Assembly: GCA_021234155.1 (NCBI GenBank)
Contig: JAJEKV010000143.1
Location: 756,636 to 820,635 of the forward strand
Direction of reading: 5' to 3'
Source: Isoetes taiwanensis
Lineage: Eukaryota > Streptophyta > Lycopodiopsida > Isoetales > Isoetaceae
DNA: 64,000 nt
Below, piece after piece: positions 32,370-45,426 of the stretch; position 1 is the first letter of the stretch, and every line of letters starts with the position of its first letter. Position numbers and translations under genes: made by a program. A model generated the notes under the pieces. The model saw nothing but the letters and a program-made list of their open reading frames with translations. It made no database searches and was not told the origin of the DNA.

Positions 32370-33257
32370 GGGAAAATTTTAAAAATGCCCTTGTATTTTT
32401 GCATATTTACCAAAATGCCCTTATATTTTTGTTATTTGTCAAAATGCCCTTAATTTGACTTAAAATTTTCTGTAAAACAATGAAAATGGAAGCTTCGAAA
32501 AAAACTCCTTTGATTGCAGCAGGAATCGGTGAAGAACCAGCATCAAATCCCCTGCTCCATGTCAAATCCCCTGTTTTCGGCAGATCTGGCAAATTTCTCA
32601 TCCACAAAAGAAAGCAGGGTAAAGGTTGGATTCCTTTGAAGCAAGAATCGATGGAAAGAAACCTGGGCATCAAGAATCGGTGGAAAAAAACCTGGGCATC
32701 AAATCACATGCTCTGCATTTAAGTCAGATAGCGGCTGTTTTAGCGACAATAAGGGATGGCCGGATTTGTTTTGTGATGTTGCAGATGTCTCAACAGGAGA
32801 GTTGAAAATACGGATAGCTTTAGCAAGGATGTATTCCGATTTGAAGCTCTGAAGATTTTTGAAGGCATGTGTTATTGGAATTTCCAGTTTCCAATTTCTC
32901 AGGTTGTGAAATAGCTAGAAATACCGATTTATGAGGTCCAGCCGTCTGCAGCTGGAGCAAATTTGGAGTTGCAACAGCGGGAGCAAACTTGAGAAAGGAG
33001 ATGATTGGCATTGGCTTCGAATCTTAGGCTCTGTTTTTTTTCATATACATCAAGAGTTGAAAACAAAAAGAATAGATTTGTATAAAGAACATCAAGATCA
33101 AGTATAGAGATCAAGAAGGAGCTGACGAACATAGAGTTCGATCCAGCTATGCCATATCTAGAAGAGTACAAAAATTGGGGCAATTTGATAAATACACAAA
33201 ATACAAGGGCATTTTAACAAATATGAGAAAATATTGGGGCATTTTTAAAATTTTCCC
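32370..33257. mobile_element. Mutator-like non-autonomous element, 888 bp
   Basis: The terminal repeats start GGGAAAATTTTAAAAATGCC and match for about 90 bp with gaps. Each contains several AAAATGCCC motifs. The flanks carry a perfect 9-bp target duplication, AATCCAAAA (32361-32369 and 33258-33266), as expected for MULEs. The interior (an open frame at 32480-32722 with SPVFGRSGKFLIHKR and a short tandem duplication) could be captured gene sequence; I do not recognise it. Confidence 0.88.
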
Positions 33258-33266
33258 AATCCAAAA

Positions 33267-36200
33267 TTGCATCTCATGTATAACGCATAGGTTCTAACAC
33301 TGTAGCAAATGCCTGGTTTGCTTCAAATGGACTTCGACAAGTGGTAAAGAAGCATGAGATTATCAGTCAAGATGGAAACTGAACCAAACACATAATAGAT
33401 AAAGGAATTGGGCTCGTCTAACAAGTTCCAGGCTTCTCCATTTTATGCATTCTTGTAGCAGGCATAGTCCTTAGAATTAGAAAATCCATGTTGCTGCTTA
33501 TGATCAAGGCCATCCCACTTAAGTATATCATCAAACTGCAGTTCTAACTTGCTTATTCATCAAAACTGCCACTCTTAAATGCCAGTACTCAATTCCTTCT
33601 TTAGTAAGCCCTAATTTCCATAATCTCCATGAGCCTCAACAACAAAAGCATCGGGAAAAAAAAAGGGATCTGCTATAGAAGGCCAAATCGGAATCCACTC
33701 TCATCAGGCCTATCTAGATGCTATCTTAGAAACGTGGCTTTAGAACTAATTGGAGATTGCATGTGCGATAATGCCGAAGTTATAAAACCCTAGAAAAAAT
33801 GAGCTCGAGGTCTAGATGTAGTTTTCTTGCACAAAATAGAAACAAACAGCAAAAAGATTATTGATGTGGGGAGAAGACGAAGAAGAAATAAGCGGTGCCC
33901 AAGTTCAGGTTCTGGTGGGCATGTCGAAGACACTAAGCTGATGTGGGCGTGTAAGGTTTGCAAATTATCTGTCATTATGATGGGTGGTTCACATGGAGAA
34001 GTTTAGGCCATCCGCTGAGTTCTGGCTGAGTCAGCACTGATAAAAAAATTCAGTGCTGCATCAGCTACGCAAGTTGGGTCTTGCGAGGGCTGATTTTCCA
34101 AAACGGCGCTGAATTTTTTTGCTTCAGCCCAAGTTCAACAGCTTTTAAGTCAGCGCTTCGCAGTTCGTTCATGTGAACCCAGCATGATTTTGGCAGTGGT
34201 TGACCGAGAAAGGGAGGTTAGGGTTTTGGTAAAAAAATTGGACCTTGGCTTAATGTTTTGAAGTTGCAAACTCGTGGCAGCTGCCGTTCGAACATGACGG
34301 CCGGCTGATACCAGGGATTTGAGACATGTAGTGAGAAACCAAGGAAGAAGAAGAAGCAGAGAAGCAGGAGAAACAGAGGAAGCAGAGGAGAAGAAGCGGG
34401 AAGAAGCAGAGGAGCAGAGGAGCCGGATGCGAGGGGAAACAACAACTTCGCTTTTCAGATCTATTTCCGAGGTGGGTGAGGCAGGGAAACAAATAAACAC
34501 GAACAACTAGTAATGTCGAGAAGGGCACCGCAAGCTTCCGCCTTTGTATGGCCCATACCGTGAGCAAAAGGCGGATGAAGGGTTTTAGTTTTGAGCTGTT
34601 GGGTGCAATAAATTATTTATGCCTTGTCGTGCCCCTCTAAATTCGTGTGAATCGGCCCATGCGAGCTCTATTTCTTTGCAATAATCAGATGGGCGATCAC
34701 TTTTGCTTTTGGGTTCAATCATTCTGACTATTTTTTCCAGATGTGCTTCAAAACTTCCTCTTTTTCTCTGTATCAAGCTCAATTTTTTTTCCGCAGAGAT
34801 GCGAAGAGGTTCAGAAGAAGACCAATTTCTGGTGAAAATGCAGTTATGTTGAGCTATGTCACTTTCTCAGTAAATGCCACGTCTTCACTCTCATCTCTTC
34901 CTATCTGTTCTTCACTCTTATTTGTTCTTATCTGTGTTCTGTGAATGCACAATGGTAATATATTCATTTCTCATGTGTATAGATTCAAGTATATCATGTA
35001 TGTATATACGTATTTGGACGTATGGGGTGCGCAAACTTATACGTGGAGCTGATGTGTAAATTTCACGACCCTTCATTTGGCATATTCATGGAACTATTCC
35101 TGGATCCAATGATCCAAAAAAAAAAAACATTAAGGATAGTGCAATAAGGATAGTGCAATACGTGAAAGGCAAGCAAGTTCGGGTGACATGGATGTCCACG
35201 TGCACGAAATCATGCAATTCAGGTTAGGCTGAGATTCCACTGCCGGAAGTGGCAGTTAACTCTGTGGCATCAAATGCCGTAAACCTAAACTACCATAGCC
35301 AAATGTATATGGTTCCACTATGGCAAAGGCAGTTCTTCCACAAAAAAACTCTTCCGTTGGTCTGATTCGTGTCAAGATCTGGAGAGGGGTAATTGTTTCT
35401 GGTGCAAAAGGTCGGGAGGATTCTCCTGACAGTTAAGCGAATATTTTTAGCGTACACATCATCTTCCGAAGCAAAACCTGATGCTTAATTACCGTTGTTA
35501 GTGGAATCACAGAAAACAACGGAAGTTTTAAATCATTCAACTGGATTGGTCAGCTTCTAACTTCCAGGCATCAATTGACGTTAGTGGAATCTCACCCTTA
35601 GGCAAACCTACTAAAAAAATCAATCCTCCTTTTCTCGCCTACCCAAATCATAGTAAACAGTCAATTTCGACACGTTATCTCTACATATGTAACTCAGTTT
35701 CTAATTTTCTTTTTTGTTTTTTTTTTCCTGGGCTGCAATCTAGATTTGTCTTTAGTTGCCATGTGTCCTTTTTCTTCGAGATCTCTTGACGCCTGGTGCA
35801 ATGCCGGCGTTCCAGAGCTTGGAAGGTTTTTGGACACATTTTTGCGTCGGTTTAAGCTCCTTTCATCGATTTATTTATGATCAATCTTTTTCCTCATTTT
35901 TTGCATTTTTTACTCTTCCCAAGTATTATGGGTTAGGTTTGTGAGGTTGAATCCCGGTCGTGGATCTGGAGCATATTCTAAATATGATGCCAGATCAGTG
36001 GCCAGCATCTTTTTGGACAAAAGATGTCCTGCAATTTCCTAAGGTCTTGGTTACCCAAGAAATAAAGACCATGCATGAATTGCCCCTCCCCTGTGCCGCT
36101 ATGGTGACAACAAACCCCAAATCCGGCCAAGAAACCCAAATCCGGCATGAAATCGCTGCCGCTCCAAATCCGGCATGAAATTGCTGCCGCTCCAAATCCC

Positions 36201-36520
36201 AAATCCCAAATCCGGCTAAGAAACCCCAAATCCACGCTGCCGCTGAGGCAGATCGCAGGATTATCGCAGGGTTTCCGCTGGGCGCTGAGGCAGATCTGCT
36301 GCCGCTGATGCAGATCCGCTGGCTGCTGCCGCTGATGCAGATCCTTCTATAACAGGGCCCTTAACGATGGCTGCCCCTGCTATGCTCCCCCGCACCTGCT
36401 GGAAAAGAAAGTGGCCTGAAACGCTATCCACAATAAAAATTTGCCAACCATGGCAACAATAAACTGACAACCAGATCGAAACTAGAAATCAGACATCTAA
36501 ATGGCAACAAGCTGCTCAAA
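33267..36520. other. Intergenic stretch without recognised genes
   Basis: No coding region supported. It contains a purine-rich tract at 34330-34450 (E/R-rich frames are composition effects) and short GCTGCCGCTGATGCAGATC-type and AAATCCGGCATGAAAT direct repeats at 36118-36345. It also has imperfectly matched TGAGATTCCAC ends around 35230 and 35590 that could be an old MITE. Confidence 0.45.
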
Positions 36521-36524
36521 GCCC

Positions 36525-37061
36525 CGAAATTTTAACCACCTTAAAATTTCGCCCTATTTCAGCTAAATTTTAAAAGGTGAAATTTCATGTTGACATCGTG
36601 GCGGGCGTTTTGGGCGGCGCCGCCTTCTCCCTCTGTTTCTGCCGATCTGTTTCGCCTTCTGTTTACCTTGCTCCTGTTTCTTCCCCTATTTACCGTATCT
36701 GGCGCCGCTCCTTGTGAAGAACCTCGAGCCCATCTGAAGCTCTGAGGCGATGAATGAAGCTTTGATTTGTTCTTAAGACAAATCCGGTGGCTCTAAACAG
36801 AAACTAGCTCAAGATCATCCCCTTTTCTCATGATTGGATCATGATTCACGGCTTGCTTCTCTCATTTTCTTTCTTCAGTGCATGAATCCGGTTGAAGTGA
36901 GGTATTTCTTTCTGTCTTGAATCAGATATCTCAAGAACAGGCTGATTTTCTGATTTTTTCTTTTTTCATGCATGAATTTGGATGAATCAGAGGTGTTTTT
37001 TTCGGGCCTGAACCAGAGATCCTCATGAACGGGCTAAAATTTTAAGGTAGTTAAAATTTCG
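36525..37061. repeat. Possible small element bounded by related AT palindromes
   Basis: CGAAATTTTAACCACCTTAA (36525-) recurs inverted at 37037-37061 over 25 bp with one mismatch. Each end is itself nearly palindromic, so orientation is ambiguous and no target duplication is visible. Confidence 0.35.
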
Positions 37062-37063
37062 TC

Positions 37064-37186
37064 GGAGAATTTGAATCGCCTTGAAATTTCTTTTGGAAAT
37101 TTTCAGCTGACCTGGCGGCCCGCTCGTGGCCCGCCAGGTCAGCTGAAAATTTCCACAAGAAATTTCAAGGCGATTCAAATTACTCC
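37064..37186. repeat. Near-perfect hairpin (foldback), arms of about 55 nt
   Basis: The arms begin GGAGAATTTGAATCGCCTTG and meet at GGCGGCCCGCTCGTGGCCCG. There is one mismatch and one 1-nt bulge over the arms, and the loop is about 8 nt. On transcription it would give a stable precursor-like stem. Confidence 0.88.
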
Positions 37187-40100
37187 TTCCTAAAATATAG
37201 GTTCCATACTCTACACAAGTGAAATCTTACTCCACACCAGTGCATTCCAAATACAAAACAAAAAAGGGGGAAGTTTCTTAGTGGTGCTCAAAAATGGGGT
37301 TCCAGAAATCCGCAATATCAAGTTTGTGTTGTTTGGCTAAGAACGACTGCAAGATTTCCAGAGAACTGGAACTGGCAAATTTTCTTAACTCTGGAAGCAT
37401 ATGAATTAATGCATTTCTCCGTTGCTTGGTGGCCACAACTGCAACAGCAACGGGAAAGGTGTTTAAGTCCAAAAATGGAAAGGCAAGTAGCTCTTTTGGC
37501 ATATTGAAAGACAAAAATTAGAATCATATTTGCCCTTTCTCCAGATTCGACATGTTCACGTGCCTCAACTTCTTAAAAAATGGGCAAAGCAGGGCACATG
37601 CTGCGGAGATGCCGATTCGTAGTAAGATTTGGAAAAAAATTTCAATAAGTAGCATCAATTCTGCTATTTAATCATTGAGCAGCAAAATACTATTTCTTAG
37701 ATCATTTACAGAGCAAGCATTCTCCTCAAAGATCTTAATCTTGCTCCCTAATTCCTACCATAGTTCATCCGGTCCTTTACTAAACTGGCCAGGCATATGT
37801 TAGCAAATGTATATTCAAGACCTTTTGTTATAGAGTTACCTTTTACGATGTTGTTTTCCCTTTCACAGTCGGTTTGTCTGCAGATCGCAGATCTTTCAAT
37901 GACTATGCAGATCTTCCAAGCACTCAAGAATCTATCTGTCTGCAGTTATAGAACTTAAAAATAAAAGGAATAAAAAAAAAATCAAAGCTCTAATTCTGCT
38001 TCATCCTCCAAGGGCATTCCAATTTTCCTGGGGACGGAAAAGCAGCGAACCCAGTCGGGGCAGAAGCAAAGGAAAATAGTACTGATATAGAGCCAGAGGG
38101 TTGTGGAAAATGTGAGGGATCTGTATGTGATGGTGAAAAAATTGGGGCAGGGGCAGTTTGGAACAACCTATCTTTGCACTTAGCGGTATGCTTGTAGAAC
38201 CATTCCCAAGAGAAATGTCTCCAATTTTCCATGGTAATTTGCATCTTTCATTTAAAGTCTTACTATGCTTTTGCTTTAAATTCAAGTCACATTTTTCTTG
38301 ATCAGAGAGCTAGCTTACTTTTAGGATCAAATCTTTGTAATAGCCAATCCACTTAGAACCTCTTTTACCTTTTTCAGATCTTGGATTCCTGCTTAGCAGG
38401 GATTAAGATTGCAACTGATATGTGCCTTGGCGAGCAGCATGTTATGATCAGTCAAAAGCATAGATTAGGTTGTACAAAAAATTGCACTGCTTGGTGTTCT
38501 ATCTGGGGCATAATCCCAATTCTTGAGCTTGACAACATCTAGTGTACAAAGGGAGCTTCAGATAATGTCGTGCGCCTTAACCCTTCCTTATTTCCATGGA
38601 AACCCTTCCGAATTTCCATGGAAACCCTTCCGAAATTTCAGAAACTGCAAAATCGGAAGACTTCAAATACATTTTTAGGACTTTATAGACACAAAATACA
38701 TGCAAGATAATGCCACATAAAGGGTCGAAAAGAATATGGAGTACTTTTCTTTTATCATACTCATCATTATGGATGTATCTTTTGCAGATTGTCGTCCCAG
38801 ATGCCCCATACTTTCCTGATATTTATAGACATAAAATGCAGAATAAACTGAATATCATGGAAAAAGATTAAAAATATAGCACTTCAAACTCTCCATGGCC
38901 ATAGTATACTTGCAAAACTATTGGCTTTGACACATGTTTTATCCAAGCAGCATATCCAACTCTGGCACGTTTCTTACGTAATCTTTATTGCCTTGTGCTA
39001 GATAATTTTGATCCAATCTGGATAATTATTTGATCAGCGAAGAAAAAATAACTGCTTTATGGCTATCAATGTAGCTATCAATGCCTGCATAAACAACCCT
39101 TTATATTCAGATTTAAAGCAGCTTCTTTATGCCATTCCTGTTAGTTTATTCACTCTAATAAACCATATCCATTTCTAAACTGTGTGCCCTATATACTTGT
39201 AGACAAAGCAAAAAATCCCCATAAGAAAAGAGGCATGAAATTCACCTTACAATTAAACCCAATTTGGTAGAATTTGGGGATAAGATGTACTACGTGTTGG
39301 TGCGCCATTAGATGGCAATAGTACCTACATATTGGTGGAGAACATTGCCAATTCAACACTGTTGGAATAGCAACAGTACTTCGCACTTCAAATGTGATTA
39401 TAATGATCATGATGATGGATTAGAAGGCAGGTAAACAGACTTTCAGATATCTTTTAAGAAAGATCGGCACTTTGACATGCCCAAAGTCACTAAAACTAAC
39501 ATTCAAGAAAAAAAGTTAACTATAGTAATACTTTTATGAGACATCCAACTACACAAATGGGTGCTGCTCTGATGAAGCTGCAGGGGTAATTAGAGCATAG
39601 CTATTTCCAGAGGAACAATACTAAAATTTGACACACAGGATTTGTACCTATAACAGTTGGTTATGAGATATCAAATGAACGTAGTCATACTAAACATATC
39701 TGCATGAATCTGGAGGATGCCGGCTTCTTTGCAGCTTACACCTAAGCCCGTGCTTCCTCTTAAAACTGCAAGAATTAACCGCCCATATAATTATCTAAAG
39801 AGTACTCTGAAGAAATATATATGAAGAAAACTCGACAGGAGCTAATCTGTTCTAATGCTTACCTGCTTCTGGCTTTTTGGATGCAAACTGTGAGAGCCGA
39901 CATGCAAAAACCAAGCCTTACAACCAGCATGCACAGGTTTTAGCACAGGTCTGATGTGGACTGGGAGAGACGACATGCAAAAAATGTAGCAAAGAAATCA
40001 TGGCATTACAAGTGCAATGCAATCCGATTAACATGGATAGATATTATTAATGCCAAAAGAAAGGATTGGGAAGAACTCCAAAATCATTAATTTTTAGGTC

Positions 40101-41170
40101 ACGTGAAACTTGCAGCAACTCAGAATGAACCTCCAACTGCCATTTAGAATATCACAGCAGCGAGGATCCACAATCAAAAGCATATTCAATAACTTCAAAC
40201 CGCCTCAATTCTAGAAGACTATACAACAAAATTTTCCAAAATCTTCAAATGATTGAGTAGGTCACAGAACATACAAAATCCAAGTTTTACAATGCCCAAC
40301 CATATATGTACATGATGAGCAAGAATAACCTATCACTTAACTAAAATAGACTTATCTGCTAGATTAACAATGGTGGATGCCATAAAGCATATATGCAAAA
40401 GCATCAGACCTGCATAACATGAAGGCAATCCAATTAGCTTAGATTATTTAGACATGTACATACCTAATACTATAGCATTAACCATGGTGCACTACAACCG
40501 ATTGCATTTGCTCCAGGCATTTCTATGATGCACAAATTGTTCCACTGATTCTATGTTAACTATTGCACTCATTTTATGTTAACCACTCTGCAGATGCAGA
40601 TGCAGGAGGAGGAACAGAAAACTCCATGGAGGGACTTCACTCTTGCTATAGTCTATACGTTATATGAAGATCTATTAAGTTGCAGAGCAGAATTCCGTCT
40701 AGAGTTGAAGATGCCTAAAGTGAGGAGCGCCATTCAAAGGACATAATAATAGCAAAATTTGAGAATACTCAAATAACAAACCTGTTCTTGTGCGCTGCCA
40801 GCGAGATTGCGCCAGCCAATAAAATATTTTCAGATAGATAAAGAATATAAGGACATGCGCATGAACTAATTCATCAACAAAAGAGCAGCACATCAATATA
40901 AGAGCAGCACATGCCAAATTATGAATTCAAATTTGTAAGACCTTGATAATATTATAATATAAAAACTTCTCTCTAAAACTAAGAAGGTTGAAAGCCTGCA
41001 TTAAACAAATATTTTGAAAGGGATTGATGAAGTGAAATAGAGTAATCGTGCCAAACAAATGCTATGGACCTTGATTTTGAACTTGATGATGCGAATGGTC
41101 CCATCTTAAACCCGTTGCAGCATTAAGGAAGATGAAGGCCAAAATCGAAACCTTAAAACCATGCAATATA
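37187..41170. other. Intergenic stretch without recognised genes
   Basis: A 78-codon minus-strand frame (37278-37514, ELLAFPFLDLNTFPVAVAVV) and frames at 37990-38285 are unrecognised and not supported by splice sites. Short tandem 22-bp units TTTCCATGGAAACCCTTCCG lie at 38591-38634. Otherwise nothing was seen. Confidence 0.4.
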
Positions 41171-41674
41171 AACCAACACATAACCACCATTGACATTAAC
41201 AACCAACACATAACTACCATTGACATTAATTAACACAACCATTGGGTCCAACACATTTAAACTAAAATCCCCCTTTGGTTTGGGTGCATATTCACACGGG
41301 GGGTGACTCCGGGCAACGAGAGCTGTTGGATAGGCATATTTACCCCTTATTCCTTAATCTATACCGTACGTAAAGTTCCTCGTTTGTGTGGTATGCAAGT
41401 ACAAAATTTGCTATACTGTATAACAAGATTCGCAAAATACTATAAGATTTCAAGCGAAATACTATATGGTGTTGATTTCGTACGTGCAAAATACAATTAT
41501 GAGGGCTCTCGCTGCCCTACGTCACCCCCCGTGTGAATATGCACCCAAACCAAAGGGGGTTTAAGGGGGATTTTAATTTAAATGTGTTGGACCCAATGGT
41601 TGTGTTAATTAATGTCAATGGTAGTTATGTGTTGGTTGTTAATGTCAATGGTTGTTATGTGTTGGTTGTTATGT
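41171..41674. repeat. Large inverted repeat (foldback element), arms of about 137-154 bp
   Basis: The left arm (41171-41307) and right arm (41521-41674) are almost identical in inverse, including CCCTTTGGTTTGGGTGCATA and the end CGGGGGGTGAC; one 14-bp insertion distinguishes them. The central about 213 bp is non-coding. It is probably a foldback or long-TIR MITE; no target duplication was found. Confidence 0.88.
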
Positions 41675-42397
41675 GTTGGGGGATTTAATTTTTATATGTT
41701 GGATGTTAATGGTTTATGTTGCAAAATTTTTTTTTTGGCCCCTTCGGAGCCTTAGGGACGTTAGAATTCAAACCAGAAAAAAACTAGAATTCATTTGAGG
41801 CTTTCATCACCTGTAGCTTTTGAATTTGATCACAATAAAACAAATAGAACATAAGTAAAAGTTACCATACTGCTACAACTATTTCTCTTTCACAATGACA
41901 CCATTGTTTATCAATCTATATGATTTTGGATGCTCCATCTCTAGCTTAAAGGTAATGCATGATTCACCTTATGGTTCGATTAAAGTTCCAAACCTACAAT
42001 ATAAATGCATTCTTGTGGCCACTATTTGACTGATCTGCGTGACATGGAAAAGGGCGTGGAATAATCCGCCTATTGTGTGCATAAAAATCCGTTTGTTGAT
42101 TGAAGCTAAAGGCTGGCTGCTATGAACAATCCGGCAGCCAGGAATATCCAAGAGTTGGAAGCAAACAGAGGGCCTAAACTGTAAACTCTTTTTGAATCTG
42201 CACCAAATCTTAGGAAGGAAACAAAAGGGGGTTTTGTAGCACTACATTGTAGAATCAAGAAACCAATACCTTGTAAAAAAAACATTATGCTAACTGAAGA
42301 AACATTAAAAAACAAATACCTTTGTAAGTGTGAGCAAAAAATCCATCTCGTGGTAGTAAAATCCACTCGGGCAATAAGAATCCAAGAGTGCAAGTAC

Positions 42398-42602
42398 ACA
42401 TGCATATGCACACATGCACACACATGCACACATGCACATGCACTTGCACTTGCACATGCACAATACACATGCACGTGCATATACATGTACATGCACATGC
42501 ACATGAACATGCACATGCACACATATGCACATGCACACATATGCACATGCATGTGCACATGCACATGCACACACATGCGCAGTGTTCATGCGCAAACACA
42601 TG
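42398..42602. repeat. Microsatellite-like ACATGC/ACATGCAC array
   Basis: About 200 bp of irregular CA and CATGCA units, almost strictly alternating purine and pyrimidine. Reading frames through it on both strands (C/H/M-rich) are artefacts of the repeat. Confidence 0.95.
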
Positions 42603-42789
42603 CAGAGAAAGACAACAACCCTCGGATTATTCCAACCAACGAAAATCAACGGCCCATAAATGGTGCACTCTAGAAATACTATTTAATACACCTCAACGAA
42701 TACAACAACGAAATCATAGAAAAACCATGTGAAAAAGCGTATAAAAATCTAAAAGTAACCCCCTGTTATTGTGCTACATATTAGATTAG

Positions 42790-43225
42790 TTCTTTTAGTA
42801 TGCAGAAAGAGTACAACAACGAGTTATTACATCGGTTATCATACCTTCCAGTTGCATTCTTGTAAAGGCCTGCAGAGCATCCCTGCCATACCCATAATGG
42901 GCCAAAGCAGTATTCCAGGATACCATATTTCGTACTGGTATTTGCTGAAAGAAGTGGATGGCTAGCTTCAACCATCCATGCTGCGCATACGCTGTAATAA
43001 TTGCATTCCATGAAACTGCATTTCTGTTGACCATTTGTGCGAAAAGTTCAACCGCTTTTTCAAGCTGCCCTTGCTGAGCACAGGCTGAAATCATTATATT
43101 CCATGAAACTATATCTTGTTGCGGCATGTGCTGAAAGAGCTCCAACACTTGCTTGAGTATAACCTGAGATTATAGAAGTCCAGAACACTACATCTCTCTC
43201 AGGCATTTGCTGAAAGAGCTTCATG
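42790..43225 (-). pseudogene. PPR (PLS-class) gene fragment
   Basis: The 42795-43148 frame reads PPR repeats: LFQHMPQQDIVSWNIMISAC, VELFAQMVNRNAVSWNAIIT and FFQQIPVRNMVSWN. The sequence before it, in another frame (43150-43225), continues the series with LFQQMPERDVVFWTSIISGY. A frameshift joins them, and the C-terminal end is lost after MITDVITRC. It encoded an organelle-targeted RNA-binding protein in its intact form. It is not obviously a copy of the PPR fragment at 1309. Confidence 0.8.
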
Positions 43226-44600
43226 TGCATAAACATCAAAAAGCAAAAAACAGAATAGTATAAACAGATTTAAACATGAAAGGCATAAAAGTCTGGGGGA
43301 TTAAAAGTTGCCCTTGGATACAGATTTTTGTGGCTAGGATCTGAGAAGGTAGAAATGTCAAAGGAAATTCGGTGTGAAACCTGCAGATGTTGGGAAGCAT
43401 GCAATAATATTAAACAGAGTTACAACAATAAAAATCACAGCATATTTGCAACATCAAGAACAAAAAGCATAGAGTATTTTAGATCAACCTTTTTGAAGTG
43501 CCTTTCAAGTTCCTTGATAGTTAAATGGATTGTCGAATGCAGATAAAGCCAGAATTTTGATAGACCAATGCTCAGGTAGAAGTATTTCTCAGGTAAAATG
43601 GAAAGCCATTATCCACGCTTCCTTCTCATGTCCGTTGTTAGAAGCTTGAGCAACAGTGCATAATCCAATGTTCCATCACCAAATTCCAGAATGCAACCTA
43701 GTTTTGGAGAAGAGTGAATTAGGATGCATGAGCAGCAAAGAAGGGAGAAAAATATCGGGGGCCAAATATAACACCCATAGCTGTGCTAACGGAGCTAGAT
43801 CCATAGCTGCAGTAACGGAAGTAGTTCCACTCTTGCTTCCCCTGAAGGAGCTTCGCCAAGTGCAAGCTACTACGATTTCATAAATGAGCTCCTGCTAATT
43901 AGCAAGCACCTGTTTCTTAATTTAATCAAAGAGCTTTTGTTGCTTCAGAAAGCCATAACTTTTAGGTTAGGGTTCTACCTGCTCCAGCAATTCTCTTTGG
44001 AAAAACAGGTCTGATATTTGTCGGTGATGGATCAACACATTAGACTTGCTCCTCCGATATGCAGAACACTTGCTCTTGCGGGTTTGCCCCCACATTTAAC
44101 CTCCATCGCTTCACCCCACAGAATGATGATGGAAGATAATAGTGGCCGCTTATGTTACCCACCGCCCATCTAACAAAGAAAAAATAAGAAATCGCCAGCT
44201 AAAATGTATGCGACAGATGCTTAACATTGCATGGATATAGGATCATTCGACACCTTTGCAAAACCTATGATAACACAAAAACTTATCTCGATTTTTGAAA
44301 GGACGGAAATATTTCCTGGCTGCCGGAAACCCATAAAATCTTAGGATATCAATTAAAAAAAATTCCAAAAATATTTTCTGCCATACCGAAAAATCCCAAA
44401 TTAACAAGATTGATAGGAGTTTCTGTGTCACACAGAATCATTGATCAAACTGGACAGAAGGTGAGCCCACACATTTATTTATTTTCTTTCTTTTGTCACA
44501 GTATTCGACATATTATAAACTTATATTATGCCTTAGTTATGCATATCTTTCCATACATCCCATCTTTGAGTTCTACTTTATTTGTTACAATATGCTCAAA
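43226..44600. other. Intergenic stretch without recognised genes
   Basis: Only short frames with no family resemblance. No terminal repeats seen. Confidence 0.45.
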
Positions 44601-44900
44601 CACTACAAGAGGATGGGGGGTATAGTGTCAACCCTTGTGACAAGCCATAGGTCCAGTGACATCTTTGTGTCAAGTGCTACTATCTTGACACAAAGTGCTT
44701 ATGTTGTGTCAAAATTGTGCCTAATGCATAGCGTCAAATATTTCGTCAAAAAATGATATCTTTTTTGTCAACTTTTTAGTGCAACTTCTGAACAATATTA
44801 TACCAAAGTTGTGGCAACATTTTCTTAAGGCTTATGACAAAATGTAATCCAAAATTTCATCTAATATTTCGACGGAATTTTGAGGAGCATTTGTCAACTT
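44601..44900 (+). mobile_element. CACTA-like left end with subterminal repeats
   Basis: CACTACAAGA at 44601 matches the usual end of plant CACTA transposons. It is followed within 300 bp by about eight copies of TTGTGTCAA/TTGTCAA-type motifs in both orientations, the arrangement expected of CACTA subterminal regions. No matching TCTTGTAGTG right end was found in the window, so the element is truncated, interrupted or misidentified. Confidence 0.45.
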
Positions 44901-45089
44901 TATATTGCAATTTGAGGGGATTGTTGCAACAAAATTTTAACAATGTTATAGCTAAGCCACTAAAACATTTGCGAGCCAGAATCACTAGAATAAAATGTAA
45001 CTATAGAAAATAACGAAGATAAAATTGCAATCTATAAAATTAATGGGAAGACCACAAACTTATGTCTAAATAAAATAATAGGAGACAAC

Positions 45090-45426
45090 TTACACTATTT
45101 TCCCCTTGATCGAGATCATGTCCTTTATCAGATTGGGTTGGTCAGCTCTGACAAAGACCAAATCTTGCTTCATGTTCTTGTCGGATACGATAGGAACGAT
45201 TACACTTGCCTTTACATTTGTTGCACCAACAACTGCGCCGATGGAGATAGAAAGCTCTGCTTGGGTCTCGCCTAGCTCGTTTCCTACTTGGTTGATGAGA
45301 TGATAAAGATAATGAGGATGATGCCATTGATAATACCACATCCGACGATGAGGAGGATGGCTTTGTGAAGACACGATGTGGCAAGCAATTATCCCTCACA
45401 TTGCCACTACTTCCAGAGTCCGACAT
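45090..45426 (-). CDS. Possible transposon-encoded protein, N-terminal exon
   Basis: From the ATG at 45426 the frame starts serine-rich (MSDSGSSGNVRDNCLPHRVF) and ends with CWCNKCKGKCNRSYRIRQEH. The last part resembles the Cys-rich transposase-associated region of plant CACTA-type proteins (C-x-C-x2-C, then R-x-R-x2-H). An overlapping frame (45090-45374) is open too. Weak recognition; it lies about 0.5 kb inside the CACTA-like end. Confidence 0.35.

Noticed and set aside
34218-34567. Overlapping frames of 75-118 codons near 34.3 kb
   Set aside because: Purine-rich low complexity, with frames open on both strands simultaneously.
35222-35610. MITE bounded by TGAGATTCCAC
   Set aside because: Only about 12 bases match between the ends and no target duplication was found.
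42106-42732. Cys/His/Met-rich proteins on both strands
   Set aside because: They are translations of the ACATGC microsatellite.
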